From: CAIUSP01 sp040375675
Lineage (GTDB): Bacteria > Actinomycetota > Thermoleophilia > Solirubrobacterales > 70-9
Assembly (NCBI GenBank): GCA_040375675.1
Contig: JBEIRY010000012.1
Coordinates: forward strand, 1-33,706
DNA length: 33,706 nt
Direction: 5' to 3'
Shown piece by piece: positions 22,637 to 30,837 of the stretch. Made by a program: the position numbers and the translations under genes. The notes under the pieces are model-generated. The model was not told the DNA's origin and did no database searches. It worked only from the letters and a program-made list of their open reading frames with translations. Every line of letters begins with the position of its first letter. The stretch's first letter is position 1.

Positions 22637-23650
22637 GTGAGTTCGACGCCCGTCATCTCGGTCAAAGGTCTGCGCAAGTCCTATGGGGACTTCGAGGCGG
22701 TCAAGGGAATAGACCTTTCTATCGAGCAAGGTGAGATCTTTGCCTTCCTCGGGCCCAACGGTGCAGGTAAGACGACCACGGTCGAGATCCTCGAGGGCTA
22801 CAGGGCAAGAACCGAAGGCCAGGTAGAGGTTCTCGGAGACGATCCTTCGCATCCGACTCGCGAGTGGCGCGGCAGGGTCGGCGTGGTGCTGCAGGAATGC
22901 GAACTTCCTGCCGAGCTTACGGTTGCGGAGTCGGTCGCCCAGTACGCGGGTTACTACTCGGCACCGCGAGGGGTGGAGGAGACGATCGAACTGGTCGGGT
23001 TGGCCGAAAAAGCCGATGCGCGAGCAGGAAAGCTATCTGGGGGTCAGCGGCGGAGGCTCGATGTCGCCCTTGCTCTGGTTGGTGACCCGGATCTGCTCTT
23101 TCTCGATGAGCCCACCACGGGGTTCGATCCGCTTGCACGTCGTCAGGCCTGGGACGTGGTCAGGAGCCTGCGCGATCTCGGCAAAACCGTGTTCTTGACC
23201 ACTCACTACATGGAGGAAGCTCAAGAGCTCGCTGATCGGGTTGCGATCCTGGCGGCCGGCAGCATCGTCGCCGAAGGACCACCTGATCAGCTTGGAGGCA
23301 GCGAGCGTTCGGTGACCAGGATCGACTTCACTCTGCCCACCGATACGGGCGGATCGGTGCCTGAGCCAGAAGACCTGCCCGAGAAGGTCCTGGCCGCGAG
23401 GGTCGAGCGAGAGCCGGGCGAGGCTGACGGCAGACGGATCCACCTGAGGACCGATGATGCGACCTCGGTTCTTGCCGCTCTCACCGGCTGGGCAGTCGAG
23501 CGTGGGATCGAGCTCGAGTCGCTCGAGGCGGTGCGCCCCAGCCTCGAAGACGTCTACCTCGAGCTGACCGGTGCCGGCAGCGCCGCCCATCCCCAAAAAG
23601 AGGCTCAGCCTGAAAACAAGTCTCGCCGAGGCCGGAGGGGCAAGCGATGA
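22637..23650 (+). CDS. ABC-2 type exporter ATP-binding protein
   Basis: ATPase of a DrrA/CcmA-like exporter. The 337 aa contain Walker A (GPNGAGKT, 39-46), signature LSGGQRRRLDVALAL, Walker B LLFLDEPTTGFDP and H-loop FLTTHYMEEA. A DrrA-type C-terminal domain of about 110 residues follows (ESLEAVRPSLEDVYLELTG), ending in a basic tail (SRRGRRGKR). GTG 22637 follows a -10-like TAGAAT. The end overlaps the permease gene by ATGA. Substrate is unknown; relatives export drugs, lipids or polysaccharides. Confidence 0.9.
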   Translation: MSSTPVISVKGLRKSYGDFEAVKGIDLSIEQGEIFAFLGPNGAGKTTTVEILEGYRARTEGQVEVLGDDPSHPTREWRGRVGVVLQECELPAELTVAESVAQYAGYYSAPRGVEETIELVGLAEKADARAGKLSGGQRRRLDVALALVGDPDLLFLDEPTTGFDPLARRQAWDVVRSLRDLGKTVFLTTHYMEEAQELADRVAILAAGSIVAEGPPDQLGGSERSVTRIDFTLPTDTGGSVPEPEDLPEKVLAARVEREPGEADGRRIHLRTDDATSVLAALTGWAVERGIELESLEAVRPSLEDVYLELTGAGSAAHPQKEAQPENKSRRGRRGKR

Positions 23651-24414
23651 GCAATCTGGCGCTGGTCATCCATCAGTTCCGCTACGACCAGAAGAAGTTC
23701 TGGCGCAACCCGGCCTCGGTCTTCTTCACCGTGATGTTGCCTCTCGTCTTCCTCGTGATCTTCAACGTGATCTTCGGCGGCGACCCGATCAAGGGGCTCG
23801 GTATCGATACCACTACCTATTACGTACCGGCGATCGTCACGCTCGCGGTGATCTCTGCAACCACTCAGTCACTTGCGATCAATCTCGTCTCGGACCGTGA
23901 GGGGGGAATCCTCAAGCGAGTTCGTGGCACGCCGCTGCCTTCCTGGGTCTTCATCGCCGGCCGGGTAGGCAACTCTCTGGTCGTCTCGGTCTTGATGGTG
24001 GTTCTGGTGACTTTCCTTGGGCGGTTGGTCTGGGGAGTGGAGGTCCCTTGGTCGAATATCCCCGCCGTGCTGGTGACGCTTGCAATCGGTGCCTTTTCGT
24101 TCAGCTGCATCGGGTTCGCCCTTGCGGCCCTGATTCCGTCGGAGGACTCTGCGCCGGCGATCAGCAACGCGGTGATCCTGCCGCTGTATTTCATCTCTGG
24201 AATTTTCATTCCCGAGGGAGAGATCCCGAGCGGAGTCTTGAAGTTCGCCGACCTCTTTCCGATCAGACACTTCTTCCAGGCCTTTCTGGGGGCCTGGGAT
24301 CCCGGAGCCTCCGGCTCAGCGATCGAGTGGGTCGATCTCGCTGTGGTTCTCGGCTGGGGTCTCGTATCGCTGGTGCTGGCGATCCGGTTTTTCAAGTGGG
24401 AGCCGAGGGGCTGA
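23647..24414 (+). CDS. ABC-2 type exporter permease
   Basis: A 255 aa membrane subunit partnering the preceding ATPase. It starts with a cytoplasmic amphipathic segment (HQFRYDQKKFWRNPASVFF), then has six hydrophobic helices. The ABC-2 family features are the REGGILKRVRGTPLP cytoplasmic loop and NAVILPLYFISGIFIPEGEIP with FADLFPIRHFFQAF near the C-terminus. Length is normal. Translationally coupled to the ATPase by ATGA. No regulator gene adjoins it. Confidence 0.9.
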   Translation: MSNLALVIHQFRYDQKKFWRNPASVFFTVMLPLVFLVIFNVIFGGDPIKGLGIDTTTYYVPAIVTLAVISATTQSLAINLVSDREGGILKRVRGTPLPSWVFIAGRVGNSLVVSVLMVVLVTFLGRLVWGVEVPWSNIPAVLVTLAIGAFSFSCIGFALAALIPSEDSAPAISNAVILPLYFISGIFIPEGEIPSGVLKFADLFPIRHFFQAFLGAWDPGASGSAIEWVDLAVVLGWGLVSLVLAIRFFKWEPRG

Positions 24415-24475
24415 GCAGCTAGTTACCTTTAGAACTTGCTATCGGGAGTCCTTCCTGACGGGTCTATAAGGTGAT

Positions 24476-24513
24476 CGAAGCGCTTCGGGTCTCTCGCAAG
24501 GGCGAGCCGAAGC
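24476..24513 (+). promoter_or_regulatory. Two mutually exclusive hairpins in the VOC gene leader
   Basis: CGAAGCGCTTCG (24476-24487) is a perfect palindrome. Its second half, GCTTCGG (24482-24488), can instead pair with CCGAAGC (24507-24513), enclosing a CTCGC-AAGG-GCGAG inner stem. The structure ends 7 bases before the ATG, where no Shine-Dalgarno is seen. It may control translation; the ligand or trigger is unknown. Confidence 0.4.
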
Positions 24514-24520
24514 AACTTCA

Positions 24521-24880
24521 ATGCTCAACTACGTCCAACTAAACGTGATGGAGATGGATCGCACCGCGGCGTTCTACGACGCGATGCTTGCACCACTCGG
24601 GTGGCGCCGCCAGAACGAGAGCAATGCGTCGATCTCCTGGGGGCTGCAGAAGGCGGCATTCTTCGTCAACGAGTCCGATGCGGTTCGGCCGGGCTGGGGA
24701 TTGATCTCGTTTCCGGCCAATAGCATTCCCGCCGTCCGCGCTGCTTACGAAGCAGCGATTGCAGCAGGGGGCGAGTCGGTTTCAGAGCCTGGGGCGTCGG
24801 CCAGCATGGGGGCGGGCAACTACGCATGCCAGGTTCACGACCCTGACGGCTATCTGGTCGAGATTTCGGTCTCCAACTGA
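24521..24880 (+). CDS. VOC (glyoxalase/bleomycin resistance) superfamily protein
   Basis: A 119 aa protein with the VOC beta-alpha-beta-beta-beta pattern: YVQLNVMEMDRTAAFYDAML at the N-terminus, and CQVHDPDGYLVEISVSN at the C-terminus, where the Glu (LVEIS) is a usual metal ligand. The first metal-site position (often His) is Gln (VQLNV), so metal binding is uncertain. It is 106 bases after the exporter with a structured leader, so it may be transcribed separately. Substrate not predictable. Confidence 0.82.
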   Translation: MLNYVQLNVMEMDRTAAFYDAMLAPLGWRRQNESNASISWGLQKAAFFVNESDAVRPGWGLISFPANSIPAVRAAYEAAIAAGGESVSEPGASASMGAGNYACQVHDPDGYLVEISVSN

Positions 24881-24983
24881 GCAGGCGGCGCGCCTTGGTC
24901 GCGCGTCTTTGCGTAAGTTTCCTGATTGAGAAGTTTCCGGTGCGGTCACTGCGCTGGGACTTGAAACAGACGCTTGGCACGAC

Positions 24984-24989
24984 AGGAGG
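24984..24989 (+). promoter_or_regulatory. Strong ribosome binding site AGGAGG of gap
   Basis: A full AGGAGG lies 9 bases before the gap ATG, in contrast to the leaderless-type starts elsewhere in the window, and fits a highly translated glycolytic operon. Confidence 0.75.
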
Positions 24990-24998
24990 CTCACCCAG

Positions 24999-26006
24999 AT
25001 GGCAGTAAAGGTCGGAATCAACGGTTTCGGACGCATCGGTCGCAATCTCTTTCGCGCAGCTACGGAAGCCGGAGCGGACATCGAGTTCGTTGCGGTCAAC
25101 GATCTAACCGACTCCGACACACTTGCCCATCTGCTCAAGTACGACTCGATTCTCGGCCGCTTTCCCGAAGAGGTCGAGGCATCAGGTGACTCGATCTCGG
25201 TCGGTGGCAAGGATCTGAAGGTTCTCTCCGAGCGTGATCCTGCCGACCTCCCGTGGGGCGATCTCGGAGTCGACGTGGTGATCGAGTCGACCGGATTCTT
25301 CACCAAGCGCGACGACGCTGCCAAGCACCTGGCTGCCGGCGCCAAGAAGGTGATCATCTCCGCTCCCGCTACCGACCCAGACGTGACCGTGGCGCTAGGA
25401 GTCAACTTCGACACCGCCTACGACCCCGACAACCATCACATCATCTCCAACGCCTCGTGCACCACCAACTGCCTCGCTCCGTTTGCCAAGGCGCTGAATG
25501 ATGCGGTCGGAATCAAGCACGGGCTGATGACTACGATTCACGCCTATACGGCTGATCAGCGCCTGCAGGACATGCCGCACTCTGACCTGCGTCGTGCGCG
25601 CGCAGCTGGGCTCAACCTGATTCCGACCACCACCGGAGCGGCCAAGGCGGTCGGGCTGGTGCTGCCGGAGCTCGAGGGTAAGTTGAACGGCGTGGCCGTT
25701 CGCGCCCCGGTTGCCACCGGATCGATGGTCGACCTCGTATTCGAGGCAAACGGCAAGACCGAGCCCGACGAGATCAACGGTGCGGTCAAGGCCGCTGCCG
25801 AGGGTCCGATGAAGGGGATTCTCGCCTACACAGAGGATCCGATCGTCTCCACCGACATCGTCAAGGATCCGCACTCCTCGATCTTCGATGCCGGCCAGAC
25901 CATGGTCCTCGACGGCACCATGGTCAAGGCGGTCTCGTGGTACGACAACGAGTGGGGTTACTCGAACCGCTGCGTGGAGCTCGCGCAGCGGGTGCTGGGC
26001 TCCTGA
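24999..26006 (+). CDS. gap: Type I glyceraldehyde-3-phosphate dehydrogenase
   Basis: Converts glyceraldehyde-3-phosphate to 1,3-bisphosphoglycerate with NAD. The 335 aa include the Rossmann start VGINGFGRIGRNLFRA, catalytic Cys154 in ASCTTNCLAPFAK, and the C-terminal WYDNEWGYSNRCVEL. The segment VNDLTD after the second strand contains the Asp typical of NAD preference. A strong AGGAGG precedes the ATG. It is the first gene of gap-pgk-tpi-gpmI-tgt and lies 33 bases before pgk. Confidence 0.97.
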   Translation: MAVKVGINGFGRIGRNLFRAATEAGADIEFVAVNDLTDSDTLAHLLKYDSILGRFPEEVEASGDSISVGGKDLKVLSERDPADLPWGDLGVDVVIESTGFFTKRDDAAKHLAAGAKKVIISAPATDPDVTVALGVNFDTAYDPDNHHIISNASCTTNCLAPFAKALNDAVGIKHGLMTTIHAYTADQRLQDMPHSDLRRARAAGLNLIPTTTGAAKAVGLVLPELEGKLNGVAVRAPVATGSMVDLVFEANGKTEPDEINGAVKAAAEGPMKGILAYTEDPIVSTDIVKDPHSSIFDAGQTMVLDGTMVKAVSWYDNEWGYSNRCVELAQRVLGS

Positions 26007-26039
26007 TCCGGCTCGGATTGTCAGGAAGGGCCGGACACT

Positions 26040-27266
26040 TTGCCGCATGAGGGTGAGCTGAGGTTCGACCGCCGGTCGGTTCGCGACGCGCCGGTCGAGG
26101 GTAAGCGCGTCTTGCTTCGAGCCGATCTCAACGTCCCTCTGAGCCCTGGTGATGGAAAGCAGGAGGTCGCCGATGATTCGCGTATCCGTGCAGCCCTACC
26201 CACGATCGAGCACCTGCGCGAGCGCGGCGCATCGGTTGTGCTGGTCTCGCATCTCGGCAGACCTGATGGCGCACCCGATCCGAGCCTGTCGATGCGTCCG
26301 GTCGGCGATCGCCTGGCCGAGCTACTCGGCACCGAGGTACTTCGCGCAGATGCCGTAATCGGTGACGAGGTGGAAGCTGCAGCACAGGATCTCGGTCCCG
26401 GAGAGGTCCTGCTGCTCGAAAACAGCCGCTTCGAGCCCGGCGAGACATCCAACGACCCCGCACTTGCCGCTGAGCTGGCATCACTGGCAGACCTGTATGT
26501 GAACGATGCCTTCGGGGCTGCTCATCGCGCGCACGCAACTACAGAAGGCGTGGCTCACCTACTGCCCGCCTACGCCGGCTTTCTGCTCGAGAAGGAGGTG
26601 GGCGAGATCGTCTGGGTTCGCGACCATGCAACCCGACCACTCTGCGTGATCCTCGGAGGCTCGAAGGTCAGCGACAAGATCGGTGTGATCGACCGCTTTC
26701 TGGAGACCGCCGATGAGATCTTGATCGGAGGCGCGATGTGTTTTCCCTTCTATGCGGCGCGAGGCGAAAGCACTGGCGACTCGCTGGTCGAAGAGGATGG
26801 GATTGCGATGGCGAGCCGTGCGATGGACGACGCCGAGAGCTCTGAGTGTGAACTCCTGCTGCCAGTCGATCTGGAGATGGGGCGCGAGTTCTCGGCCGAG
26901 ACTGAAACGAGGTACCTGGACGGGACCGAAGTGCCGGACGGCTGGATGGGTCTGGATATCGGTCCAAGCACCGCCGACGCCTATGCAGAGCGGATCGCTG
27001 CGGCGGGAACCGTCCTCTGGAACGGACCGATGGGAGCTTTCGAGCTCGAGCCGTTTGCCGCTGGCACCCGGACCGTCGCCGAGGCAGTTGCGAACGCTCC
27101 TGGCCGCACGCTCGTAGGTGGAGGAGACTCGGTTGCCGCAGTCGATCAATTCGGACTTGCCGACCAGATCGACTGGGTTTCCACCGGCGGAGGTGCCTCT
27201 CTCGAACTGCTCGAGGGTGAAACGCTTCCCGGGGTTGCGGCATTGCTCCCGGTAGAGGAGGATTAG
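26040..27266 (+). CDS. pgk: Phosphoglycerate kinase
   Basis: Makes ATP and 3-phosphoglycerate from 1,3-bisphosphoglycerate. The 408 aa contain RVLLRADLNVPL near the N-terminus, VLVSHLGRPDG, LLLENSRFEPGE and the C-terminal nucleotide site GGGDSVAAVDQFG followed by STGGGASLELLEG. The TTG at 26040 with AGGAAGGG 9 bases upstream is chosen; the N-terminal extension before RVLLRADLN is then about 22 residues, slightly longer than usual. A GAGGAGG site for tpi lies in its last codons. Confidence 0.96.
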   Translation: MPHEGELRFDRRSVRDAPVEGKRVLLRADLNVPLSPGDGKQEVADDSRIRAALPTIEHLRERGASVVLVSHLGRPDGAPDPSLSMRPVGDRLAELLGTEVLRADAVIGDEVEAAAQDLGPGEVLLLENSRFEPGETSNDPALAAELASLADLYVNDAFGAAHRAHATTEGVAHLLPAYAGFLLEKEVGEIVWVRDHATRPLCVILGGSKVSDKIGVIDRFLETADEILIGGAMCFPFYAARGESTGDSLVEEDGIAMASRAMDDAESSECELLLPVDLEMGREFSAETETRYLDGTEVPDGWMGLDIGPSTADAYAERIAAAGTVLWNGPMGAFELEPFAAGTRTVAEAVANAPGRTLVGGGDSVAAVDQFGLADQIDWVSTGGGASLELLEGETLPGVAALLPVEED

Positions 27267-27269
27267 GGC

Positions 27270-28034
27270 ATGTCCGAGCGCAAGCCGCTGATGGCGGCCA
27301 ACTGGAAGATGCACAAGAGCCGCGCTGAGGCCCGTGAGTTCGTAGAGGCGTTCATCGGCCTCACGCCGCCGACCGACCAGGTCGAGGTAGTCCTCTGCCC
27401 TCCATATACGGCGCTCGAGGCAACTGTTTCGGCCTGCGAAGACTCGGGGTTGCAGGTGGCCGCGCAGAACATGCACCAAGACGAGTCGGGCGCACTGACC
27501 GGTGAGATCTCGGCAGGAATGCTGGCTGACATCGGGGTGCATGCGGTGGTGCTGGGTCACTCGGAGCGACGTGAGCTGTTCGGCGAGACCGACGAGGCAC
27601 TGGCGCACAAGGTCCCGGCTGCGCTGGAGGCAGGTCTGACCCCGATTCTCTGTGTGGGAGAGAGCGAATCTGAGCGCAACGAAGGTAAGACCGACGAGGT
27701 GCTTGCCGGCCAGGTCCGCGCTGACCTTGCGAATGTATCCGAGGGCAATCTCGGCAGGGTCGTGATTGCCTACGAACCTATTTGGGCCATAGGCACAGGC
27801 CAAACCGCCACACCGGAGCAGGCTCAAGAGGCCTGCGGGTTGATCAGAGCGTTGCTTGCGGGAAGAAGCGACGAAGGGGCAGCCGCGCTGCGGGTTCTCT
27901 ATGGCGGTTCGATGAAGCCCGATAACGCCGCCGAGTTGCTTGCCCTCGAGGATGTCGACGGCGGCCTGGTCGGCGGAGCAAGTCTCGATCCAGAGGATTT
28001 CGCCGCGATTACAGCCGCCGCGGCTTCGGCGTGA
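27270..28034 (+). CDS. tpiA: Triosephosphate isomerase
   Basis: Interconverts dihydroxyacetone phosphate and glyceraldehyde-3-phosphate. In 254 aa it has Asn11-Lys13 in AANWKMHKS, catalytic His97 in VLGHSERRELFGE and catalytic Glu169 in AYEPIWAIGTGQ, with the phosphate-binding YGGSMKPDNA and GGASLDPEDFA near the end. GAGGAGG lies 8 bases before the ATG, inside the end of pgk. The stop overlaps gpmI by GTGA. Confidence 0.97.
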   Translation: MSERKPLMAANWKMHKSRAEAREFVEAFIGLTPPTDQVEVVLCPPYTALEATVSACEDSGLQVAAQNMHQDESGALTGEISAGMLADIGVHAVVLGHSERRELFGETDEALAHKVPAALEAGLTPILCVGESESERNEGKTDEVLAGQVRADLANVSEGNLGRVVIAYEPIWAIGTGQTATPEQAQEACGLIRALLAGRSDEGAAALRVLYGGSMKPDNAAELLALEDVDGGLVGGASLDPEDFAAITAAAASA

Positions 28035-29596
28035 GCTCCGCCCCCGATCTACCTGCCGGTCCTGACTCGGTACCAGTCCCTTCGGTTTGCCTGGTCGTGC
28101 TCGACGGTTGGGGGCTGGCTGACGACGGTCCGGGAAACGCCGTCTCGCTTGCCGATACGCCCACCTTCGATTCTCTCTGGGAGAGGTACCCACACACGAC
28201 GCTTTCGACCAGCGGACCCGATGTCGGCCTGCCCGAGGGGCAGATGGGCAACTCCGAGGTAGGGCATCTCAATCTCGGCGCCGGCGCGATCGTGAAGCAG
28301 GACCTGGCACGGATAGATACAGCGATTGCCGATGGAACCTTCTTCGAGAACCCGGTTCTGTTGGCCGCCTGCCAGCAGGCGCTCGAGGCCCGTGGCCGCC
28401 TTCATCTGATCGGGCTGCTCTCCGATGGAGGCGTGCACTCAGGATGGGAACACATCGAAGCGATGATCGAACTCGCAGCCGACCGCGGGGTACCTGATCT
28501 GGTCTTACACGCGATGACCGACGGCCGCGACACACTGCCTTCCTCTGGTGCCGGTTATGTGGAGGAGGCCGAGCGTTGGCTTCGCCGAGCCGGGCGCTTT
28601 GGGACCGTGGGAGGGCGCTACTGGGGCATGGACAGGGATCGTCGCTGGGAGCGGACCCAGCGAGCTTACGACTCAATAATCCACGCCGAGGGCGAGCACG
28701 CACCTGATGCCGCAGCGGCGGTAGAGGCGGGATATCAACGTGGCGAGACGGATGAGTTCATCGCTCCCACCGTGATCGGCGATTACGACGGTGCGGCCGA
28801 GGGCGATCCGGTGGTCTTCTTCAACTTCCGCCCCGATCGCGCCCGCCAGTTGACCGAGGCGCTTTCAGAGCCGGACTTCGAGGGGTTCCCCAGAAAGAGT
28901 GCTCCGCTGCTGCCGGTAACCACGATGACCAGCTATCGCGACGAGTGGAGCCACCCGGTCGCCTTTCCTCCGGAGCGCCCGGAGGTGACCCTCGCTTCGG
29001 TCATCTCCGACGCTGGTGGCAAGCAGCTGCACGCCGCAGAGACCGAGAAGTACGCCCACGTCACTTACTTCTTCAACGGTGGAAAGGAGAGCGAGTGGGA
29101 GGGGGAGGAGCGCACGCTTGTCGACTCACCACGCGATGTGGCGACCTACGACGAGCGCCCCGAGATGAGCGCAGCTGGCGCGGCCGAGCACTTCACCGAC
29201 AGATGGCGCTCCGAGGAGTTCAAGTTCGGCGTGATCAACTTCGCAAACCCGGATATGGTCGGCCACACCGGCGTAATCCCTGCTGCCGTGACTGCGATAG
29301 AGGAGGTCGATCACAGGCTGGCCGAGGTGGTGGAGGCAGTGCATCTAGGTGGAGGAGCCTGCTTGATCACTGCAGATCACGGAAACGCCGAGCAGATGCT
29401 CGAGCCCGATGGCTCTCCGAATACCGCTCACTCGGTCAATCCGGTCCCGTTCATCTGCACGGTCGAGGGGATCTCCCTTGGCGACGGTGGCATACTCGCC
29501 GACGTCGCACCGACCGTTCTCGATCTGTTGGGAGTTCCTCAGCCAGAGCAGATGACCGGACGAAGCCTGATTGATCACGCCCCTCGGGGCGACTAG
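28031..29596 (+). CDS. gpmI: Cofactor-independent phosphoglycerate mutase
   Basis: Interconverts 3- and 2-phosphoglycerate without 2,3-bisphosphoglycerate, using two manganese ions. The 521 aa contain LVVLDGWG (Asp25), nucleophile Ser75 in MGNSEVGHLNLGAG, substrate loops HAMTDGRDTLP and GRYWGMDRDRRWER, and the C-terminal metal site ITADHGNAEQM with TAHSVNPVPF. GTG 28031 overlaps the tpi stop. About 17 extra residues precede the first strand. Placing gpmI directly after tpi gives a contiguous route from triose to 2-phosphoglycerate. Confidence 0.96.
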   Translation: MSSAPDLPAGPDSVPVPSVCLVVLDGWGLADDGPGNAVSLADTPTFDSLWERYPHTTLSTSGPDVGLPEGQMGNSEVGHLNLGAGAIVKQDLARIDTAIADGTFFENPVLLAACQQALEARGRLHLIGLLSDGGVHSGWEHIEAMIELAADRGVPDLVLHAMTDGRDTLPSSGAGYVEEAERWLRRAGRFGTVGGRYWGMDRDRRWERTQRAYDSIIHAEGEHAPDAAAAVEAGYQRGETDEFIAPTVIGDYDGAAEGDPVVFFNFRPDRARQLTEALSEPDFEGFPRKSAPLLPVTTMTSYRDEWSHPVAFPPERPEVTLASVISDAGGKQLHAAETEKYAHVTYFFNGGKESEWEGEERTLVDSPRDVATYDERPEMSAAGAAEHFTDRWRSEEFKFGVINFANPDMVGHTGVIPAAVTAIEEVDHRLAEVVEAVHLGGGACLITADHGNAEQMLEPDGSPNTAHSVNPVPFICTVEGISLGDGGILADVAPTVLDLLGVPQPEQMTGRSLIDHAPRGD

Positions 29597-29605
29597 GCAG
29601 TCAAA

Positions 29606-30814
29606 GTGCGAAGCGACTCAGCCCGCTTGGAGTTCGAGATCCTCGCCCGCGATGGCGGCGCGCGCACAGGCGTGTTGAAGACCCCGCACGGCCCGGTCGA
29701 GACCCCGGCCTTCGTCCCTTTGGCAACCAAGGGATCGGTAAGGGGCTTGACCAGCAGGGAGGTCGAGACGCTCGGCTACCAGATGGTTCTCGGCAACACC
29801 TTCCACCTGTTGGCCGCGCCCGGCCCCGACTTGATCGCCCAGGCTGGCGGGTTGCACGGATTCATGAATTGGGACGGCGCGATCATCACCGACAGCGGTG
29901 GGTTTCAGGTCTTCTCCCTGGCTCACGGAGGGGTCGCCGACGAGATCAAGGGCAGAAGGGGAGAGATGCCGGGATCGGGAGCCAAGGTCGAGATAACCGA
30001 AGAGGGAGTCGCTTTCCGCTCTCTCTCGGATGGCTCAGAGCAGTTCATCGGACCCGAGGAGTCGATGGAGATCCAGGCCAAACTCGGCTCCGACATCGCG
30101 CTGGTCTTCGACGAGTGCACTCCATTCCATGCCGATCGCGACTACACCGAGCGCTCGATGGAGCGCACCAACCGCTGGCTCGATCGCTGTCTTGCGTGGC
30201 ATTCCGAGCATGGTCCTGTGGGGCAGGCCGTCTACGGGATCGTTCAGGGAGGGGTCTACGAGGATCTTCGTCGTAGATCTGTCGAGTACATCGTGGCCTC
30301 GGGTGTGGATGGCGTCGCAATCGGTGGAAGTCTCGGCAAGGAGAAGTCCCAGATGTACGAGGTCGTCGGCCTCACCACGGCGATGTTGCCGGCTGAGGCG
30401 CCGTGCCACCTGCTCGGAATCGGCGAGGTGGACGACGTGCTCGAGGCGGTGTCACGAGGAGTAGACACGCTCGATTGCGCTGTTCCCACTCGGCTGGCGC
30501 GACATGGCACAGCGTTGGCAGCGGAGCCCGAATCGCGATTCAGGCTGGATCTGCGTCGCGCCCGCTACACGACCGAAGATGGCCCACTGGTCGAGGGGTG
30601 CCCATGCGAGGCTTGCACCGAACACAGTCGCCTCTACCTCGCGCACCTGGTCAGGGGTGAGGATCTGACTGCGGTCAAGCTGCTGATGGTCCACAACCTC
30701 ACATTCATGGAGCAACTAGGTGCCGGTGCCCGCCGAGCGATTGCCGACGGCCGGTATGAGGAATACAAGCGTGCCGTTCTCGCGGGTGCGGCGCCTTGGG
30801 AGGCGGGCGGCTGA
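29606..30814 (+). CDS. tgt: Queuine/preQ1 tRNA-guanine transglycosylase
   Basis: Exchanges guanine-34 for preQ1 in GUN-anticodon tRNAs. The 402 aa contain Asp96 in IITDSGGFQVFSL, the nucleophile Asp290 in LDCAVPTRLARHG and the zinc site CPCEACTEHSRLYLAHL near the C-terminus. GTG 29606 is 9 bases after gpmI, so it is probably the last gene of the glycolytic operon, an unusual neighbour. Its stop codon begins the terminator hairpin shared with the convergent kinase gene. No queuosine-synthesis genes are in the window. Confidence 0.96.
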   Translation: MRSDSARLEFEILARDGGARTGVLKTPHGPVETPAFVPLATKGSVRGLTSREVETLGYQMVLGNTFHLLAAPGPDLIAQAGGLHGFMNWDGAIITDSGGFQVFSLAHGGVADEIKGRRGEMPGSGAKVEITEEGVAFRSLSDGSEQFIGPEESMEIQAKLGSDIALVFDECTPFHADRDYTERSMERTNRWLDRCLAWHSEHGPVGQAVYGIVQGGVYEDLRRRSVEYIVASGVDGVAIGGSLGKEKSQMYEVVGLTTAMLPAEAPCHLLGIGEVDDVLEAVSRGVDTLDCAVPTRLARHGTALAAEPESRFRLDLRRARYTTEDGPLVEGCPCEACTEHSRLYLAHLVRGEDLTAVKLLMVHNLTFMEQLGAGARRAIADGRYEEYKRAVLAGAAPWEAGG

Positions 30815-30837
30815 CCAGCGCCGCTAGCGCTGGTTTT
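30814..30837. terminator. Terminator hairpin between tgt and pknB
   Basis: A perfect 8-bp stem, ACCAGCGC with GCGCTGGT, encloses a CGCTA loop and is followed by three more T residues on the plus strand. It starts in the tgt stop codon, and its loop and right arm contain the pknB stop codon and last codons. It clearly suits the tgt transcript; on the minus strand no T-run follows. Confidence 0.7.

Noticed and set aside
24886..24912. Possible hairpin GGCGCG ... CGCGTC followed by TTT between the VOC gene and gap
   Set aside because: The stem is only 6 bp with a wobble and the T-run is three bases, too weak to call a terminator.
26559..28193. Open frame of 544 codons on the minus strand opposite pgk, tpi and gpmI
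   Set aside because: It lies wholly antisense to three unambiguous glycolytic genes, has no recognisable domain, and is a by-product of GC-rich third positions.
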